A DNA stretch of 64,000 nucleotides from NCBI GenBank assembly GCA_002753565.1, contig PEAM01000005.1, forward strand, positions 1 to 64,000, written 5' to 3'. The notes below the pieces were generated by a model, which did not search any database, was not told the DNA's origin, and worked only from the letters and a program-made list of their open reading frames with translations. This document shows positions 8,181-17,519 of the stretch, one piece after another. The position numbers and the translations under genes are program-made. How positions within the stretch are numbered: position 1 is the stretch's first letter; each line of letters opens with the position of its first letter. This stretch comes from Magnetococcales bacterium (GTDB lineage Bacteria; Pseudomonadota; Magnetococcia; Magnetococcales; JADFYX01).

Positions 8181-9517
8181 AAAAACGGCAGGTAACCCCG
8201 AAAATACGCTGTGCCATCTACACTCGCAAGAGTACCGACGAGGGGCTGGACATGGATTTCAATACCCTCGACGCCCAGCGGGAGGCCTGCGAAAACTACA
8301 TCGCCTCCCAGAAGGCGGAGGGGTGGCTGCCGGTACCGGACCGTTATGACGACGGCGGTTTCTCCGGGGGGAACCTGGAACGGCCCGCCTTGAAGCGGCT
8401 CCTGGTGGACATCGAAGGCGGGCGCATCGACTGTGTGGTGGTCTACAAGATCGACCGTTTGACCCGTTCCCTGATGGATTTCTCTAAACTGGTGGAGATT
8501 TTCGAGCGGGGCAAGGTCACCTTTGTCAGTGTGACCCAGCACTTCAACACCACCAGTTCCATGGGGAGGTTGACCCTCAACATATTGCTATCGTTCTCGC
8601 AGTTCGAAAGAGAGCTTGCTGCCGAGAGGATCCGGGACAAGTTTGCCGCCTCCCGGAAACGGGGCATCTGGATGGGTGGCCACCCGCCGCTGGGGTACGA
8701 TGTCCAGGACCGGCGGCTGGTGATCAACGACACCGAGGCGGATCTGGTCCGGCATATTTTCAAACACTACATCAAAATCGGTTCTACCACCACCCTGACG
8801 CAGGAATTGGCGGAATCCGGCCATCACAGCAAGGCCTGGGTCACAACTTCAGGAAAAACACGGGGAGGCAAGCCCTTCAACAAGGGAACCCTGCTCAAGA
8901 TCCTGGGCAACCGGGTCTATATCGGCGAGGCGGTCCATAAGACAAAATCATATCCCGGAGAGCACGAGGCGATCATCACCCAGGCCGATTGGGACAAAGT
9001 GCAGTCAATACTGGCCAGCAACGCGCCGAAACGTGCCAACCGCACCCGGGCCCAGACCGCCGCTCCCCTCAAAGGAATCCTGCGCTGCGGCACCTGCGGA
9101 CGGGCCATGAAGCCCAGCCACACCCGGAAAGGTGGGAGACTTTACCGCTACTACACCTGCCAGAATGCCCTCAAGAATGGCCACGACGCATGCCCATTGC
9201 GGACGGTGGCGGCGCGGGAGATAGAAGGGATCGTGCTCGGCCAGCTTCAGTCCCTGGTCCAGACGCCTGAGATGATAGCCCGGGTCTGGAAAACCACCTG
9301 CGAGGATGACGACACCATCACTGAACGGGATATCACCGAAGCCCTGAAAAGCCTGGAGCCGGTTTGGGAAGAACTCTTCCCCGGCGAACAACACCGGCTC
9401 ATCCAACTCCTGGTGGAAAGGGTAACAGTCCACCTGAACGAAATCGAGGTCCGCCTGCGGAGCGAAGGACTAGAAACCCTGGCCAGAGACCTGGGCAACG
9501 AGGAGAAAGCCGCATGA
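8177..9517 (+). CDS. Large serine recombinase
   Basis: A 446-residue recombinase. I chose ATG 8177 (GGAGG upstream, overlapping the DUF2924 stop). Residues 10-150 are the resolvase catalytic domain, with nucleophile Ser19 in YTRKSTDEG and a YKIDRLTRS arginine motif near 95. A recombinase domain follows at about 165-270 (GHPPLGYD, LVRHIFKHY). A zinc ribbon at about 298-335 has paired CGTC and a later YYTC...C, and the C-terminal helices would form the coiled coil that controls directionality. Such enzymes integrate and excise phages and islands at att sites. It is the only integrase-type gene in the window and so the best candidate for mobilising the defence cargo. Slightly shorter than phiC31-type integrases. 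Confidence 0.92.
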   Translation: MKKRQVTPKIRCAIYTRKSTDEGLDMDFNTLDAQREACENYIASQKAEGWLPVPDRYDDGGFSGGNLERPALKRLLVDIEGGRIDCVVVYKIDRLTRSLMDFSKLVEIFERGKVTFVSVTQHFNTTSSMGRLTLNILLSFSQFERELAAERIRDKFAASRKRGIWMGGHPPLGYDVQDRRLVINDTEADLVRHIFKHYIKIGSTTTLTQELAESGHHSKAWVTTSGKTRGGKPFNKGTLLKILGNRVYIGEAVHKTKSYPGEHEAIITQADWDKVQSILASNAPKRANRTRAQTAAPLKGILRCGTCGRAMKPSHTRKGGRLYRYYTCQNALKNGHDACPLRTVAAREIEGIVLGQLQSLVQTPEMIARVWKTTCEDDDTITERDITEALKSLEPVWEELFPGEQHRLIQLLVERVTVHLNEIEVRLRSEGLETLARDLGNEEKAA

Positions 9518-9927
9518 ACATGAAACTCGCAAACGATGGAAAAACCATCGTCATCCGTATCCCTTACCGCTTCCGCCGCACCGGCGGCCGCAAGGAGATC
9601 ATCGCTCCAGAGGGAACCGAATCCGCCTTTCTGCCGCCGACCCGGCCCGATGAGGCGCTGATCCGCGCCCTGGTCCGTGCCTTTCGCTGGCGCGACATGA
9701 TGGAGAGCGGACAGGCGGCGTCGGTGAAGGATCTGGCTATCCGGGAGAAGATCGATCCTTCCTACGTGGCCCGTACCCTGCGCCTGACCCTGTTAGCCCC
9801 GGACATCGTCGAGGCGATCCTGGAGGGGCGGCAGTCAGAATCCATGTCGGTGGAAAAGCTGCGGAAACCGTTTCCTGATTCCTGGGAGGAGCAACGTACC
9901 CATTGGAATCTGGGGGAACCCAAGTAG
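9514..9927 (+). CDS. Recombinase-associated helix-turn-helix protein
   Basis: A 137-residue basic protein starting at ATG 9514, overlapping the recombinase stop (ATGA). The N terminus is a beta-like strand region rich in Arg (IRIPYRFRRTGGRKEI). Residues 65-105 look like a helix-turn-helix (VKDLAIREKIDPSYVARTLRLTLLAPDIVEAIL), reminiscent of ParB/KorB-like folds. Genes of this type commonly follow the DUF2924-recombinase pair. It may act as a directionality factor or local repressor; that role is inferred from position. It ends the module; the next gene starts 109 bases later. Confidence 0.7.
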   Translation: MNMKLANDGKTIVIRIPYRFRRTGGRKEIIAPEGTESAFLPPTRPDEALIRALVRAFRWRDMMESGQAASVKDLAIREKIDPSYVARTLRLTLLAPDIVEAILEGRQSESMSVEKLRKPFPDSWEEQRTHWNLGEPK

Positions 9928-10002
9928 GAGGCCAAATTATCCGTCGCTGTGTGATGTCGTATATTTTTCAGTGTAACGAGACCGAAATTAAGGTAAATTA
10001 TC

Positions 10003-10018
10003 TATGTTATGTAACATA
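10003..10018. promoter_or_regulatory. Palindrome upstream of the RHH-like gene, candidate operator
   Basis: A 16-bp dyad, TATGTTA-TG-TAACATA, lies 18 bases before the start of the first gene of the phosphorothioation-type operon. Seven-base arms around a two-base centre are a plausible size for a ribbon-helix-helix dimer site, and the adjacent gene encodes such a small protein. Autoregulation is an inference. Confidence 0.4.
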
Positions 10019-10036
10019 AAAATTGAGAGAGAACCT

Positions 10037-10240
10037 ATGCCTAGAGGAAACAGTGGCAGAGTAGTCATTGAGCTTGATCCAGACATAAAATCACAACTTT
10101 ATCAGGCTCTTAAAGGTGAGAAATTGACTCTGAAAGAGTGGTTTCTCCTTAGAACTCGCGAATATTTAGATCGAAATGATCCCCAGTTAGTTCTGGAACT
10201 TCAGGATACCGCGCCAAGTCAAGAGGGAAGCGAGAAATGA
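10037..10240 (+). CDS. Small ribbon-helix-helix-like protein, first gene of the defence operon
   Basis: A 67-residue protein starting at ATG 10037 behind GAGAGAG. The sequence RVVIELDPDIKSQLYQALKGEKLTLKEWFLLRTREYL has the strand-helix-helix spacing of RHH (Arc/CopG-like) DNA-binding proteins: a short beta strand followed by two amphipathic helices. It overlaps the DUF4007 gene by four bases. It probably represses the operon through the palindrome just upstream; an antitoxin-like or structural role is also possible. The fold call is by pattern; no experimental homologue is known to me. Confidence 0.6.
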   Translation: MPRGNSGRVVIELDPDIKSQLYQALKGEKLTLKEWFLLRTREYLDRNDPQLVLELQDTAPSQEGSEK

Positions 10241-11175
10241 ACAGTACTACCAATCTCGTTACCGTCTTTGAACCTTCCAAGGTTGCTTTTGGTCGTCATG
10301 AAACATTCCCTCTACGCTATAGCTGGCTGACCAAGGGATTCATGGCATTACAGAAGAACCAAGATATTTTTTCATCCGATCAGGCCACGGTAGCTTTGGG
10401 GGTTGGAAAAAATATGGTGAACTCAATCCGCTATTGGCTGCGTGCCATGCGGATGATCGATACAAAGGACACCACGCCAACGGAACTCGGACAGATGCTG
10501 CTGTCCGAGGATGGTTTTGACCCCTATCTGGAAGATGAAGCAACCATTTGGCTACTCCACTGGCTGCATGCGACTAATCCCGAACAGGCCACCACCGCAT
10601 ACTGGCTTTTCAACCGCTATCACAAGCCCGAATTTACCGCTGAAGAAATGGTTAACGCGCTACTCTCTTTTGCGAAAGAGCACATTACCGGCAAATACTC
10701 GGTCAATACGGTCAAACAGGATGCGGCTGTAATTCTGCGTATGTATGCGCCAAGTCGGAAAGCATCCAAAATCCCGCTGGAGGATATGCTGGATTCACCT
10801 CTATCCACTTTAGGTTTGCTTTCCGTGCAAGAAACTAAAAGAGGATATGCCACATTCCCAGAAAGTCGTCCTGGGTTGCCTGTTGAGGTCGTCGCTTTTG
10901 CACTTACGGAATTGCTTGCCTTTCATGATACAAATACAATGATGTTTCAAGAGCTTATGTATGGTCGGCTTGGGCAATCAGCATTAGCCAGTATTTTTCG
11001 CCTTAGCGAAACTGCCTTGCTGACTATTATCGAGCAGATTGTTATACGGTATCCTGATTTATATGAAATCCGTGAAACAGCCGGGGTACATCAAATTTAC
11101 CAGTTGCGAGATATTGGTTCCTTCACATTCTTGAAAAGCTATTATGAGCCTCATGTAGCAGGGGTGGCCGCATGA
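10237..11175 (+). CDS. DUF4007 protein of the phosphorothioation-type system
   Basis: A 312-residue protein matching the DUF4007 pattern. It opens with FEPSKVAFGRHETFPLRYSWLTKGF, followed by a winged-helix-like segment FSSDQATVALGVGKNMVNSIRYWLRAMRMI at about 46-75 and an aromatic stretch DEATIWLLHWLHATNPEQATTAYWLFNRY at about 100-130. DUF4007 genes typically neighbour PAPS-reductase-family genes in defence islands, as here. The likely job is sequence recognition or assembly of the modification complex. It is coupled by four-base overlaps on both sides, to the RHH-like gene and to the large ATPase. Family call is firm; function is not established. Confidence 0.85.
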   Translation: MNSTTNLVTVFEPSKVAFGRHETFPLRYSWLTKGFMALQKNQDIFSSDQATVALGVGKNMVNSIRYWLRAMRMIDTKDTTPTELGQMLLSEDGFDPYLEDEATIWLLHWLHATNPEQATTAYWLFNRYHKPEFTAEEMVNALLSFAKEHITGKYSVNTVKQDAAVILRMYAPSRKASKIPLEDMLDSPLSTLGLLSVQETKRGYATFPESRPGLPVEVVAFALTELLAFHDTNTMMFQELMYGRLGQSALASIFRLSETALLTIIEQIVIRYPDLYEIRETAGVHQIYQLRDIGSFTFLKSYYEPHVAGVAA

Positions 11176-14100
11176 GTATCTCGAATGTAGTCCGAATTGA
11201 TACACATTATACTCGTTCAATTAATATTGAACGCGATATGTATTCACCGGAGACGGTTGACTCATATATCCCAACATCACGCGCTAAACAGACCTTGGAA
11301 CGGATTGAGTTAGCCTTATCCGATGGCAAAGCCCAACGTGCTTGGGCATTGACTGGCCCCTATGGGTCTGGGAAATCGATTTTTGCTGTCTTCTGCGCTC
11401 ATCTACTTGGTGATCCTGGCCTGGGAACCACACAAACGGCTTTTGATGTTCTAGAAAGTGAGCCAGATCTCGCCGATAGATTCCGTAAGCATTCCCTGTC
11501 AAGTAAAGGATTCTGCCCGGTTTTGATCACCGGCACACCAGAGCCTCTTGGTCGTCGCTACCTTATGGCTCTTGCGTCATCTGCCGAACAGTATTGGAGT
11601 ACTCGCAAGGGACGCTCGCCTCGGATTGTAGAAGAACTGAAAGACCTGGTTTCTGGCATTGATAAAATAGGCGTCAATCAGCTCGTCACGTTGACTTCTA
11701 AGCTACAAGAGGCCGTGGTAAAAAGTGGTGGCAATGGCGTGCTTGTTGTATTCGATGAACTTGGCAAATTCCTCGAGTATGAAGCACGGCACTACGGCGC
11801 AAATGATATTTTCCTTTTACAGTCATTAGCAGAGCATGCATATGCGGGAGGAAAAGGAAAACTACTAGTTCTGGCGCTGTTGCATCAGGCGTTTGATCAG
11901 TATGCGCGTGGCCTTGGTGAGAAGCTCCGCAATGAGTGGGCTAAAATCCAAGGGCGGTATGAAAACATTCCATTCTTGGAGTCCGCTGAGCAAGTCTTGC
12001 GAGTGGTGGCGCTAGCGTTTGATCCCGCTTTAAACAATTCTGACAAGAAGGTTGTAGGTCGAAAGGTAAAAGCCTTCGTAGAGTCTGTCGTCGAAGAGAA
12101 AAGTCTGCCTGGCGGTGTCAGAAAGCAGGAAGCGAAAGCTTTATTTTCGCGTTGCTACCCACTGCATCCACTCGCATTGATGCTGTTGCCTAAGCTGTGC
12201 CAGAAGGTCGCACAGAATGAGCGTACTCTGTTCAGTTACCTCGGAAGCCAAGAACCACACGGTTTCCGAGACAGTTTGGAGCACATCGGTTCTATCGGTG
12301 AGTGGATCTACCCATCGGAAGTTTACGACTATTTTATCCTGAACCAGTCTTCCTCACTATTCGATCACATAACCTCCCGGCGTTGGGCTGAAGTTGTGAC
12401 AGCACTGGATCGTCTGGGTGATGCTCCCAAGGACGAAATACAGCTTCTCAAGACCATCGGGCTGCTTAATATTATTGGAGCGCAAGGTGCCATAAAGGCT
12501 TCCAAGAGTTTGCTTTTGCATTGTTTGCCGACTTCCATACGTGCTGAGAGGGCGCTTTCCGAGTTGGTGGAAAAATCAGTCGTACAGTTTCGCCGTTATA
12601 GCGGTGAATACCGTGTCTGGCAGGGTAGTGATTTTGATCTCGAAGAAGCACTTGCAGAGGCCCGTAATCAAATCGGATATGTCGCCCTCGCGGAATCGCT
12701 GAACAAACGCACATCTATTACTCCTGTGATTGCCAGACGGCACACTATACAGACTGGCACGGTGCGCTATTTTCAACCAATTTTCGTGGATGATGAGTCA
12801 TTTCGCTCATACCCTCCGCAGGGGGATATACCCCGAATTATATTCTACCTGTCGGAAGGTGCAGAGTTTGACACCTCTCAGGAAAGAGAAATAGCCCGAT
12901 TCTTTTCCAAACAGGACTTGGTCGCGATCTGTCCAATTGGTAGTCAACTGCGTGAGACCGTCACGGATGCAACCGCTTTGGAACGGGTGCGTTCAGGTCG
13001 TCAAGAACTCAACTCTGATCCGGTTGCAAGCCGTGAGGTAAGGGACGCACTTGCTACGGCCCAAAGAATGGAAAAGAGGTTGGTAGATTCGCTGTTGGAG
13101 AGTCCTGCGGATAGCCGCTGGTTTTGGGCTGGTGAGATACAAGAGATTACCGATAAGCGTGGATTACAACAGAGTCTCTCCGCTGTGATGAGCGAGCTCT
13201 ATCATGCCGCGCCTGAGATCAAAAACGAGCTGATCAATCGAGATAAATTATCAAGCCAAGCTGCGGCGGCGCGGAATAAGCTGCTTGGAGGGTTACTTCA
13301 CCACACAGATCAGAAAGACCTTGGTATTGGAAAATACCCGCCTGAGAAAGCGATTTATCGATCTTTGTTTTGGGCGTCTGGAATGCATGTGTTGGGCAAT
13401 GATAGTAAATGGCATCTGATTTCACCTTCAGAGGGTGCAGACCCATTGCATTTTAGGCCGCTATGGAGGCGTATCGAGGATTTTTTTTCTGAGAGCGAAA
13501 CCAAGCCCAAATCATTGGGTGAACTTGGTGAGATTCTTGTTGCCCCACCGTTTGGTCTCAAAGAGGGAGTGCTGCCAGTCATCTTTATTGCGGCTTACCT
13601 AATCCGACAAGATGAAATCGCTCTATATGAGGACCGTGAATACATCCCTGTTCTTACCGATGAATTGCTTGACAGGTTCGTGCGACGACCAGAAGCTTTT
13701 CGGATCCAACTATTCCGAATCAGTGGAATGCGTGCTTCCATCTATAAAGAGTACGGAAAAGCACTGTGGGATAAAGTTGAGCATGAACAATCCATACTCG
13801 CAATTGCCAAACCACTAATACGATTTATACGAGAGTTGCCAGCATGTGCTATGGCAACTAAAAGGATATCTGATGTTTCTCAAAAGGTCCGGCAAGCATT
13901 CAATTTATCAAGTTCACCTGAACAGCTGCTTTTTGACCTTTTGCCGCAAGCGTGCGGCTACCCCCCTCTTGATCCGAATGATGACACCAAGCCTGATCAG
14001 CTTTCAGGATTTGCCGAAACTCTAACAGGAGCTTTCCGTGAACTTAAAAGTGTCTTTCCAAACCTCTTAGAGGAACAGCGTCTCTTGCTGGCCAACGCTT

Positions 14101-14669
14101 TTCATGTCAATAAGGATCATGACCTTGAAACTCTACGCACAATGCTTCGGGGGCGTAGTGACAGGCTGGAAAAATTCACAGTTGACGTTGATGGTTTGCG
14201 GGCCTTTATCATGCGTTTGAGTTCGCGTGATGGAAATGCAAAAGCCTGGTTGAAGGGGCTGATGTTGTTTCTTGGTCGCAAACCAGTGGATAAGTGGACC
14301 GACGCAGATCGGACCGCTGCCGAATATCGACTCAGTGAATATAGCCATCGCTGGCGTGACCTTGAAACTCTCCGTGTGCAATTTGATAAGCATAGCCAGA
14401 GAAATAAAGGGGATTTCGATGTGGCGTTGTTGCGATTGGTACGGCAAGGCCATGGGGAACAAGATAGAGTAGTTGTGGTTGACGCCAAGTCCGCTGCGGC
14501 AACAAAAAACGCAAAATACCAACTTGAAAGCGTTCTGGATGAACTTGGCTCGAAGGAATTACGACTCATTGTCCTGTCAGAGCTGCTAAAATCAGAACTT
14601 TTTGCGTCTGACGAAAATAGTGATATGATGGGTGTCACATCAAAACCCAAAACAACCAAGACTGGATGA
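11172..14669 (+). CDS. Large P-loop ATPase, BrxC/PglY-like, of the modification module
   Basis: A 1165-residue protein. Walker A GPYGSGKS lies at residues 62-69 and Walker B LVVFDELGK at 191-199, followed by a conserved-looking FLEYEA. About 950 mostly helical residues follow. Size and motif placement (early P-loop, long C-terminal region) resemble BrxC/PglY ATPases of BREX systems rather than the SMC-like DndD of Dnd systems. Next to a PAPS-reductase-family enzyme this recalls type 4 BREX, which pairs BrxP with BrxC, yet no PglZ or BrxL gene is present. It probably drives ATP-dependent loading of the modification complex on DNA. The ATPase call is certain; the BrxC relationship needs a profile search. 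Confidence 0.8.
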   Translation: MSISNVVRIDTHYTRSINIERDMYSPETVDSYIPTSRAKQTLERIELALSDGKAQRAWALTGPYGSGKSIFAVFCAHLLGDPGLGTTQTAFDVLESEPDLADRFRKHSLSSKGFCPVLITGTPEPLGRRYLMALASSAEQYWSTRKGRSPRIVEELKDLVSGIDKIGVNQLVTLTSKLQEAVVKSGGNGVLVVFDELGKFLEYEARHYGANDIFLLQSLAEHAYAGGKGKLLVLALLHQAFDQYARGLGEKLRNEWAKIQGRYENIPFLESAEQVLRVVALAFDPALNNSDKKVVGRKVKAFVESVVEEKSLPGGVRKQEAKALFSRCYPLHPLALMLLPKLCQKVAQNERTLFSYLGSQEPHGFRDSLEHIGSIGEWIYPSEVYDYFILNQSSSLFDHITSRRWAEVVTALDRLGDAPKDEIQLLKTIGLLNIIGAQGAIKASKSLLLHCLPTSIRAERALSELVEKSVVQFRRYSGEYRVWQGSDFDLEEALAEARNQIGYVALAESLNKRTSITPVIARRHTIQTGTVRYFQPIFVDDESFRSYPPQGDIPRIIFYLSEGAEFDTSQEREIARFFSKQDLVAICPIGSQLRETVTDATALERVRSGRQELNSDPVASREVRDALATAQRMEKRLVDSLLESPADSRWFWAGEIQEITDKRGLQQSLSAVMSELYHAAPEIKNELINRDKLSSQAAAARNKLLGGLLHHTDQKDLGIGKYPPEKAIYRSLFWASGMHVLGNDSKWHLISPSEGADPLHFRPLWRRIEDFFSESETKPKSLGELGEILVAPPFGLKEGVLPVIFIAAYLIRQDEIALYEDREYIPVLTDELLDRFVRRPEAFRIQLFRISGMRASIYKEYGKALWDKVEHEQSILAIAKPLIRFIRELPACAMATKRISDVSQKVRQAFNLSSSPEQLLFDLLPQACGYPPLDPNDDTKPDQLSGFAETLTGAFRELKSVFPNLLEEQRLLLANAFHVNKDHDLETLRTMLRGRSDRLEKFTVDVDGLRAFIMRLSSRDGNAKAWLKGLMLFLGRKPVDKWTDADRTAAEYRLSEYSHRWRDLETLRVQFDKHSQRNKGDFDVALLRLVRQGHGEQDRVVVVDAKSAAATKNAKYQLESVLDELGSKELRLIVLSELLKSELFASDENSDMMGVTSKPKTTKTG

Positions 14670-14678
14670 TAAATTACT

Positions 14679-15440
14679 ATGAGACATGTTCTTGGCATAT
14701 CAGGTGGCAAGGATAGTGCCGCCCTGGCGATTTACCTCAAGGAACAGGGGCGAGCGCCGGATATAGAGTATTTTTTTACCGATACCGGTGCTGAGCTACA
14801 GGAAGTCTATGATTTTGTTGACAGACTGGAAGCTTACCTTGGAAAGGAAATTAAGCGGCTCAACAGCGGTGCTGATTTTGACCATCATCTAGTAAGGTTC
14901 AATGGTTTTTTGCCGTCTGCACGACAGCGCTGGTGTACACGGGTCATGAAACTTGAGCCGTTTGAGAAGTTTGTTGGGGATGATCCAGTTATTTCCTATA
15001 TAGGCATTCGTGCAGATGAAGACCGCGAAGGCTACCTCAGCCATAAACCCAACATTAAAGCGGTATTCCCGTTTGTTGAGGATGGTCTTGTACGCGAGGA
15101 TGTGTTTCGAATTCTAAAAGAGACGGTAGGTATTCCAAAATATTACCAGTGGCGCAGTCGTTCAGGCTGCTATTTCTGCTTCTTTCAACGACGCGATGAA
15201 TGGGTTGGATTGCACGACAGGCATCCAGAGCTGTTTCGCCAAGCAATGGAGTACGAAAAATTTAACGACCTTACCGGGGAACGATATACTTGGATTCAAG
15301 GGATTTCCTTGGAAGAGCTTATTGAAAGACGATCCAGCATCTCCTCTAAAGCAAACTGTCGGACAACCAGGACCTGGGAAGATCGGTTGTTTGATGTGGA
15401 TGATGAGGAAGATCAAGCATGTCTGATTTGTTCACTATAG
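14679..15440 (+). CDS. PAPS-reductase-family sulfurtransferase (DndC/BrxP-like)
   Basis: A 253-residue adenine-nucleotide alpha hydrolase with the PP-loop SGGKDS at residues 8-13. Conserved cysteines occur at CTRVMK near 89, SGCYFCFFQ near 165-170 and a terminal CLICS; several could hold an iron-sulfur cluster. In Dnd and Ssp systems the family member DndC/SspD activates the DNA backbone for sulfur insertion, and BrxP is the related enzyme of type 4 BREX. This copy is short, about half of DndC, and closer to CysH size. It follows the ATPase by nine bases. No cysteine desulfurase (DndA) is in the window, so the host IscS would have to supply sulfur. A role in assimilatory sulfate reduction is unlikely in this setting. 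Confidence 0.88.
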   Translation: MRHVLGISGGKDSAALAIYLKEQGRAPDIEYFFTDTGAELQEVYDFVDRLEAYLGKEIKRLNSGADFDHHLVRFNGFLPSARQRWCTRVMKLEPFEKFVGDDPVISYIGIRADEDREGYLSHKPNIKAVFPFVEDGLVREDVFRILKETVGIPKYYQWRSRSGCYFCFFQRRDEWVGLHDRHPELFRQAMEYEKFNDLTGERYTWIQGISLEELIERRSSISSKANCRTTRTWEDRLFDVDDEEDQACLICSL

Positions 15441-15629
15441 AGTCGATGTAAGAAACTTTTTATGATTGCGTCCAGCAGCCCTGAGTGTCATTAAAATCGA
15501 CCCAATATGCTCATGTACTTTCTGTTCACTGCGCTTTTTCGTCGACATGAGCTTTGCAATGAACCAACTGCCACAATCACATAACAGCTTCTTAGATAGA
15601 TCTACACAAGATTGTCAACGAGAACCTCA
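15441..15629 (+). promoter_or_regulatory. Gap between modification and restriction genes, with inverted repeat
   Basis: This is the only sizeable non-coding gap in the plus-strand system, and it separates the sulfur-modification half from the DptFGH-like half. It holds a perfect 8-bp inverted repeat, GCTCATGT at 15509-15516 and ACATGAGC at 15545-15552, and AT-rich sequence downstream that could form a promoter, though no strong -35/-10 pair stands out. Independent control of the restriction genes is the likely purpose, because nuclease must not precede modification. Confidence 0.4.
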
Positions 15630-17519
15630 ATGACTGATTGTACCGAGACTAAAGCTCCGAGAAGTGCAACTCCGCCAGCAGCAGCGTGGGTGCGTTTTCT
15701 ACGTTCTTATGGACCGACTCCAAACGACTTGAACCTGTTTGATGAATACGTCACCCGTGCCATCAAACGAGCGAAGGTTCCTCCCATCATTTTAGCCAGT
15801 CCACAACTTGAGAAAATGTGGCAAAGGATCGAGTCTGGCACGCCAGGATCGATCCTTGTCGCGGGCACCGCTGGTGATGGTAAGACCTATCATTGCAGAA
15901 GTCTGTGGGCAAAATGTGGAGGAAGTACCGAGGAATGGTCCGGTACTGACCCGATCAAAAAATTGAGGCTTACCGACGGTCGAACGGCTGTGTTCGTCAA
16001 GGATTTGAGCGAAATCAGTGACCAGGTGCAAAGTGATGAGGCCCTTAAAATACTCGAACAGACGGTTCTGGGTGGCGACGATTCGACTGTACTTATAGTA
16101 GCTACAAATCATGGTCAAATCCTCGAAAGGCTGCGTGACCTTGGTGAGCGACAAAGCCGTATTCATCCACTCCGCAAACCAATTCAAGACGCTTTCTTAT
16201 TGGCAGGACCTTACCCTGAGCGACTTGCCATATTTGACCTGAGTCGTACAGCTCGCCGCCACTCACTCGAGGAGGTTATCGGAGCTATAGCCGGTCATCC
16301 CGAGTGGGGGAAATGTGCTGAATGTCAACGTCGGTCAGGAGGCAATATTTGCCCAATCTTTGAGAATAAAGAACGTCTCATTGCTGCTGACAACAACTCA
16401 AGCTTCGTTAAGAGATTGGGCGATCTCGTGGAGGTATCAAGACATAATGGATGGCACCTGCCAGTGCGCGATTTGCTGGCCTTGGTAGCCAACATGGTTC
16501 TTGGTCATAAAGACGCAAAAGAAGGACTGCTTACGTGTCATGCAGTGGCGAAAATCCAAGAGACCGGTAATATTGAACATGGTAATATTTACGATAACGT
16601 ATTCGGTAAAAACCTTCCAAGAAGGAGAGCCAACGATAAGCAAGTGTTCCGAGCATTGGCTGCATTCGGTATCGGTGAAGAGACATCAAACGGTTCTGAT
16701 GGACTTCTTGTCTATGGGGCTGATGACTCCAAACTATTGGACGCTTTTGAACGTTTGGTAAAAATAGATCAGATTTACGGCGCAACAGACTCTTTTCTTG
16801 CAGCACAAACCCATTATCTTGAAGGAAACGAAGACGCTCGCCTTGATGAAGGAGCATCCGAGTTCCTCCACCTACTTGGAACGCAAAGGCGGCGACTTTT
16901 CTTCACCCTACCAGAGAATGAGCCAGACTATCCTTTTTGGGAAATGACTGCATTCAGATTCGCTGGAGACTACCTCGAGCTGATGGCAACTCTAGCAGAG
17001 AGTCGACCAATAGATGAGACCGTTCGTTTAAGGTTAGCCAAGGGGCTCAATAGGGTGATGACCGGCCTACTACTTGAAAACTCCGACCGGATATTTATTG
17101 CGAGCTCTGGTGGGTTCACACAGTCAAGGATCAGCGTTTTGTGTGATACTGAAGTCCCAACCCGGCGATCCCGTGGAGTCGGAATGAAGATTTGCCTCGA
17201 TCCAAGAACAGAGCGGCCATCTATCGATATGGCTTTAGGAGCTTTTTTTGATGAACCGGTTGTTTTGAACCTTACTCCTGTTCGGTTTGAGTTCTTGTGT
17301 CGTGTTGCAGAAGGCTCGCTACCAGGAAGTTTCTCTAATGAGTGCCTCGAGGACATGCTTGCATTTAAGGCAAAACTTTTGCGAAAAGCCGAACTCTTTC
17401 GAGCGATGCCAGATGACGATGATGTGGGGGATGTCGAAGCACTCACTTTAGACTTCATCGAAATCGAACAAAATGGTCATGGGTTCTCCCTACCAATCAC
17501 TGTGAGGATTAAAACGTGA
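15630..17519 (+). CDS. DptF-like ATPase of phosphorothioation-dependent restriction
   Basis: A 629-residue protein from ATG 15630; an upstream TTG at 15612 is the alternative start. Walker A GTAGDGKT is at residues 79-86 and a sensor-like VATNHG at 157-162. A cysteine cluster C229, C232, C241 (CAEC...CPIFEN) may bind metal. The GDGK-type P-loop, cysteine cluster, length and position first in a three-gene set ending with a giant FtsK-like protein all fit DptF (DndF). DptF acts with DptG and DptH to attack DNA that lacks phosphorothioates. Its stop overlaps the next gene by four bases (GTGA). The family call rests on motif and context rather than alignment. Confidence 0.7.
   Translation: MTDCTETKAPRSATPPAAAWVRFLRSYGPTPNDLNLFDEYVTRAIKRAKVPPIILASPQLEKMWQRIESGTPGSILVAGTAGDGKTYHCRSLWAKCGGSTEEWSGTDPIKKLRLTDGRTAVFVKDLSEISDQVQSDEALKILEQTVLGGDDSTVLIVATNHGQILERLRDLGERQSRIHPLRKPIQDAFLLAGPYPERLAIFDLSRTARRHSLEEVIGAIAGHPEWGKCAECQRRSGGNICPIFENKERLIAADNNSSFVKRLGDLVEVSRHNGWHLPVRDLLALVANMVLGHKDAKEGLLTCHAVAKIQETGNIEHGNIYDNVFGKNLPRRRANDKQVFRALAAFGIGEETSNGSDGLLVYGADDSKLLDAFERLVKIDQIYGATDSFLAAQTHYLEGNEDARLDEGASEFLHLLGTQRRRLFFTLPENEPDYPFWEMTAFRFAGDYLELMATLAESRPIDETVRLRLAKGLNRVMTGLLLENSDRIFIASSGGFTQSRISVLCDTEVPTRRSRGVGMKICLDPRTERPSIDMALGAFFDEPVVLNLTPVRFEFLCRVAEGSLPGSFSNECLEDMLAFKAKLLRKAELFRAMPDDDDVGDVEALTLDFIEIEQNGHGFSLPITVRIKT

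Noticed and set aside
10237-15440. Complete type 4 BREX system
   Set aside because: The ATPase and sulfur enzyme recall BrxC and BrxP, but no PglZ or BrxL gene is present within the window.
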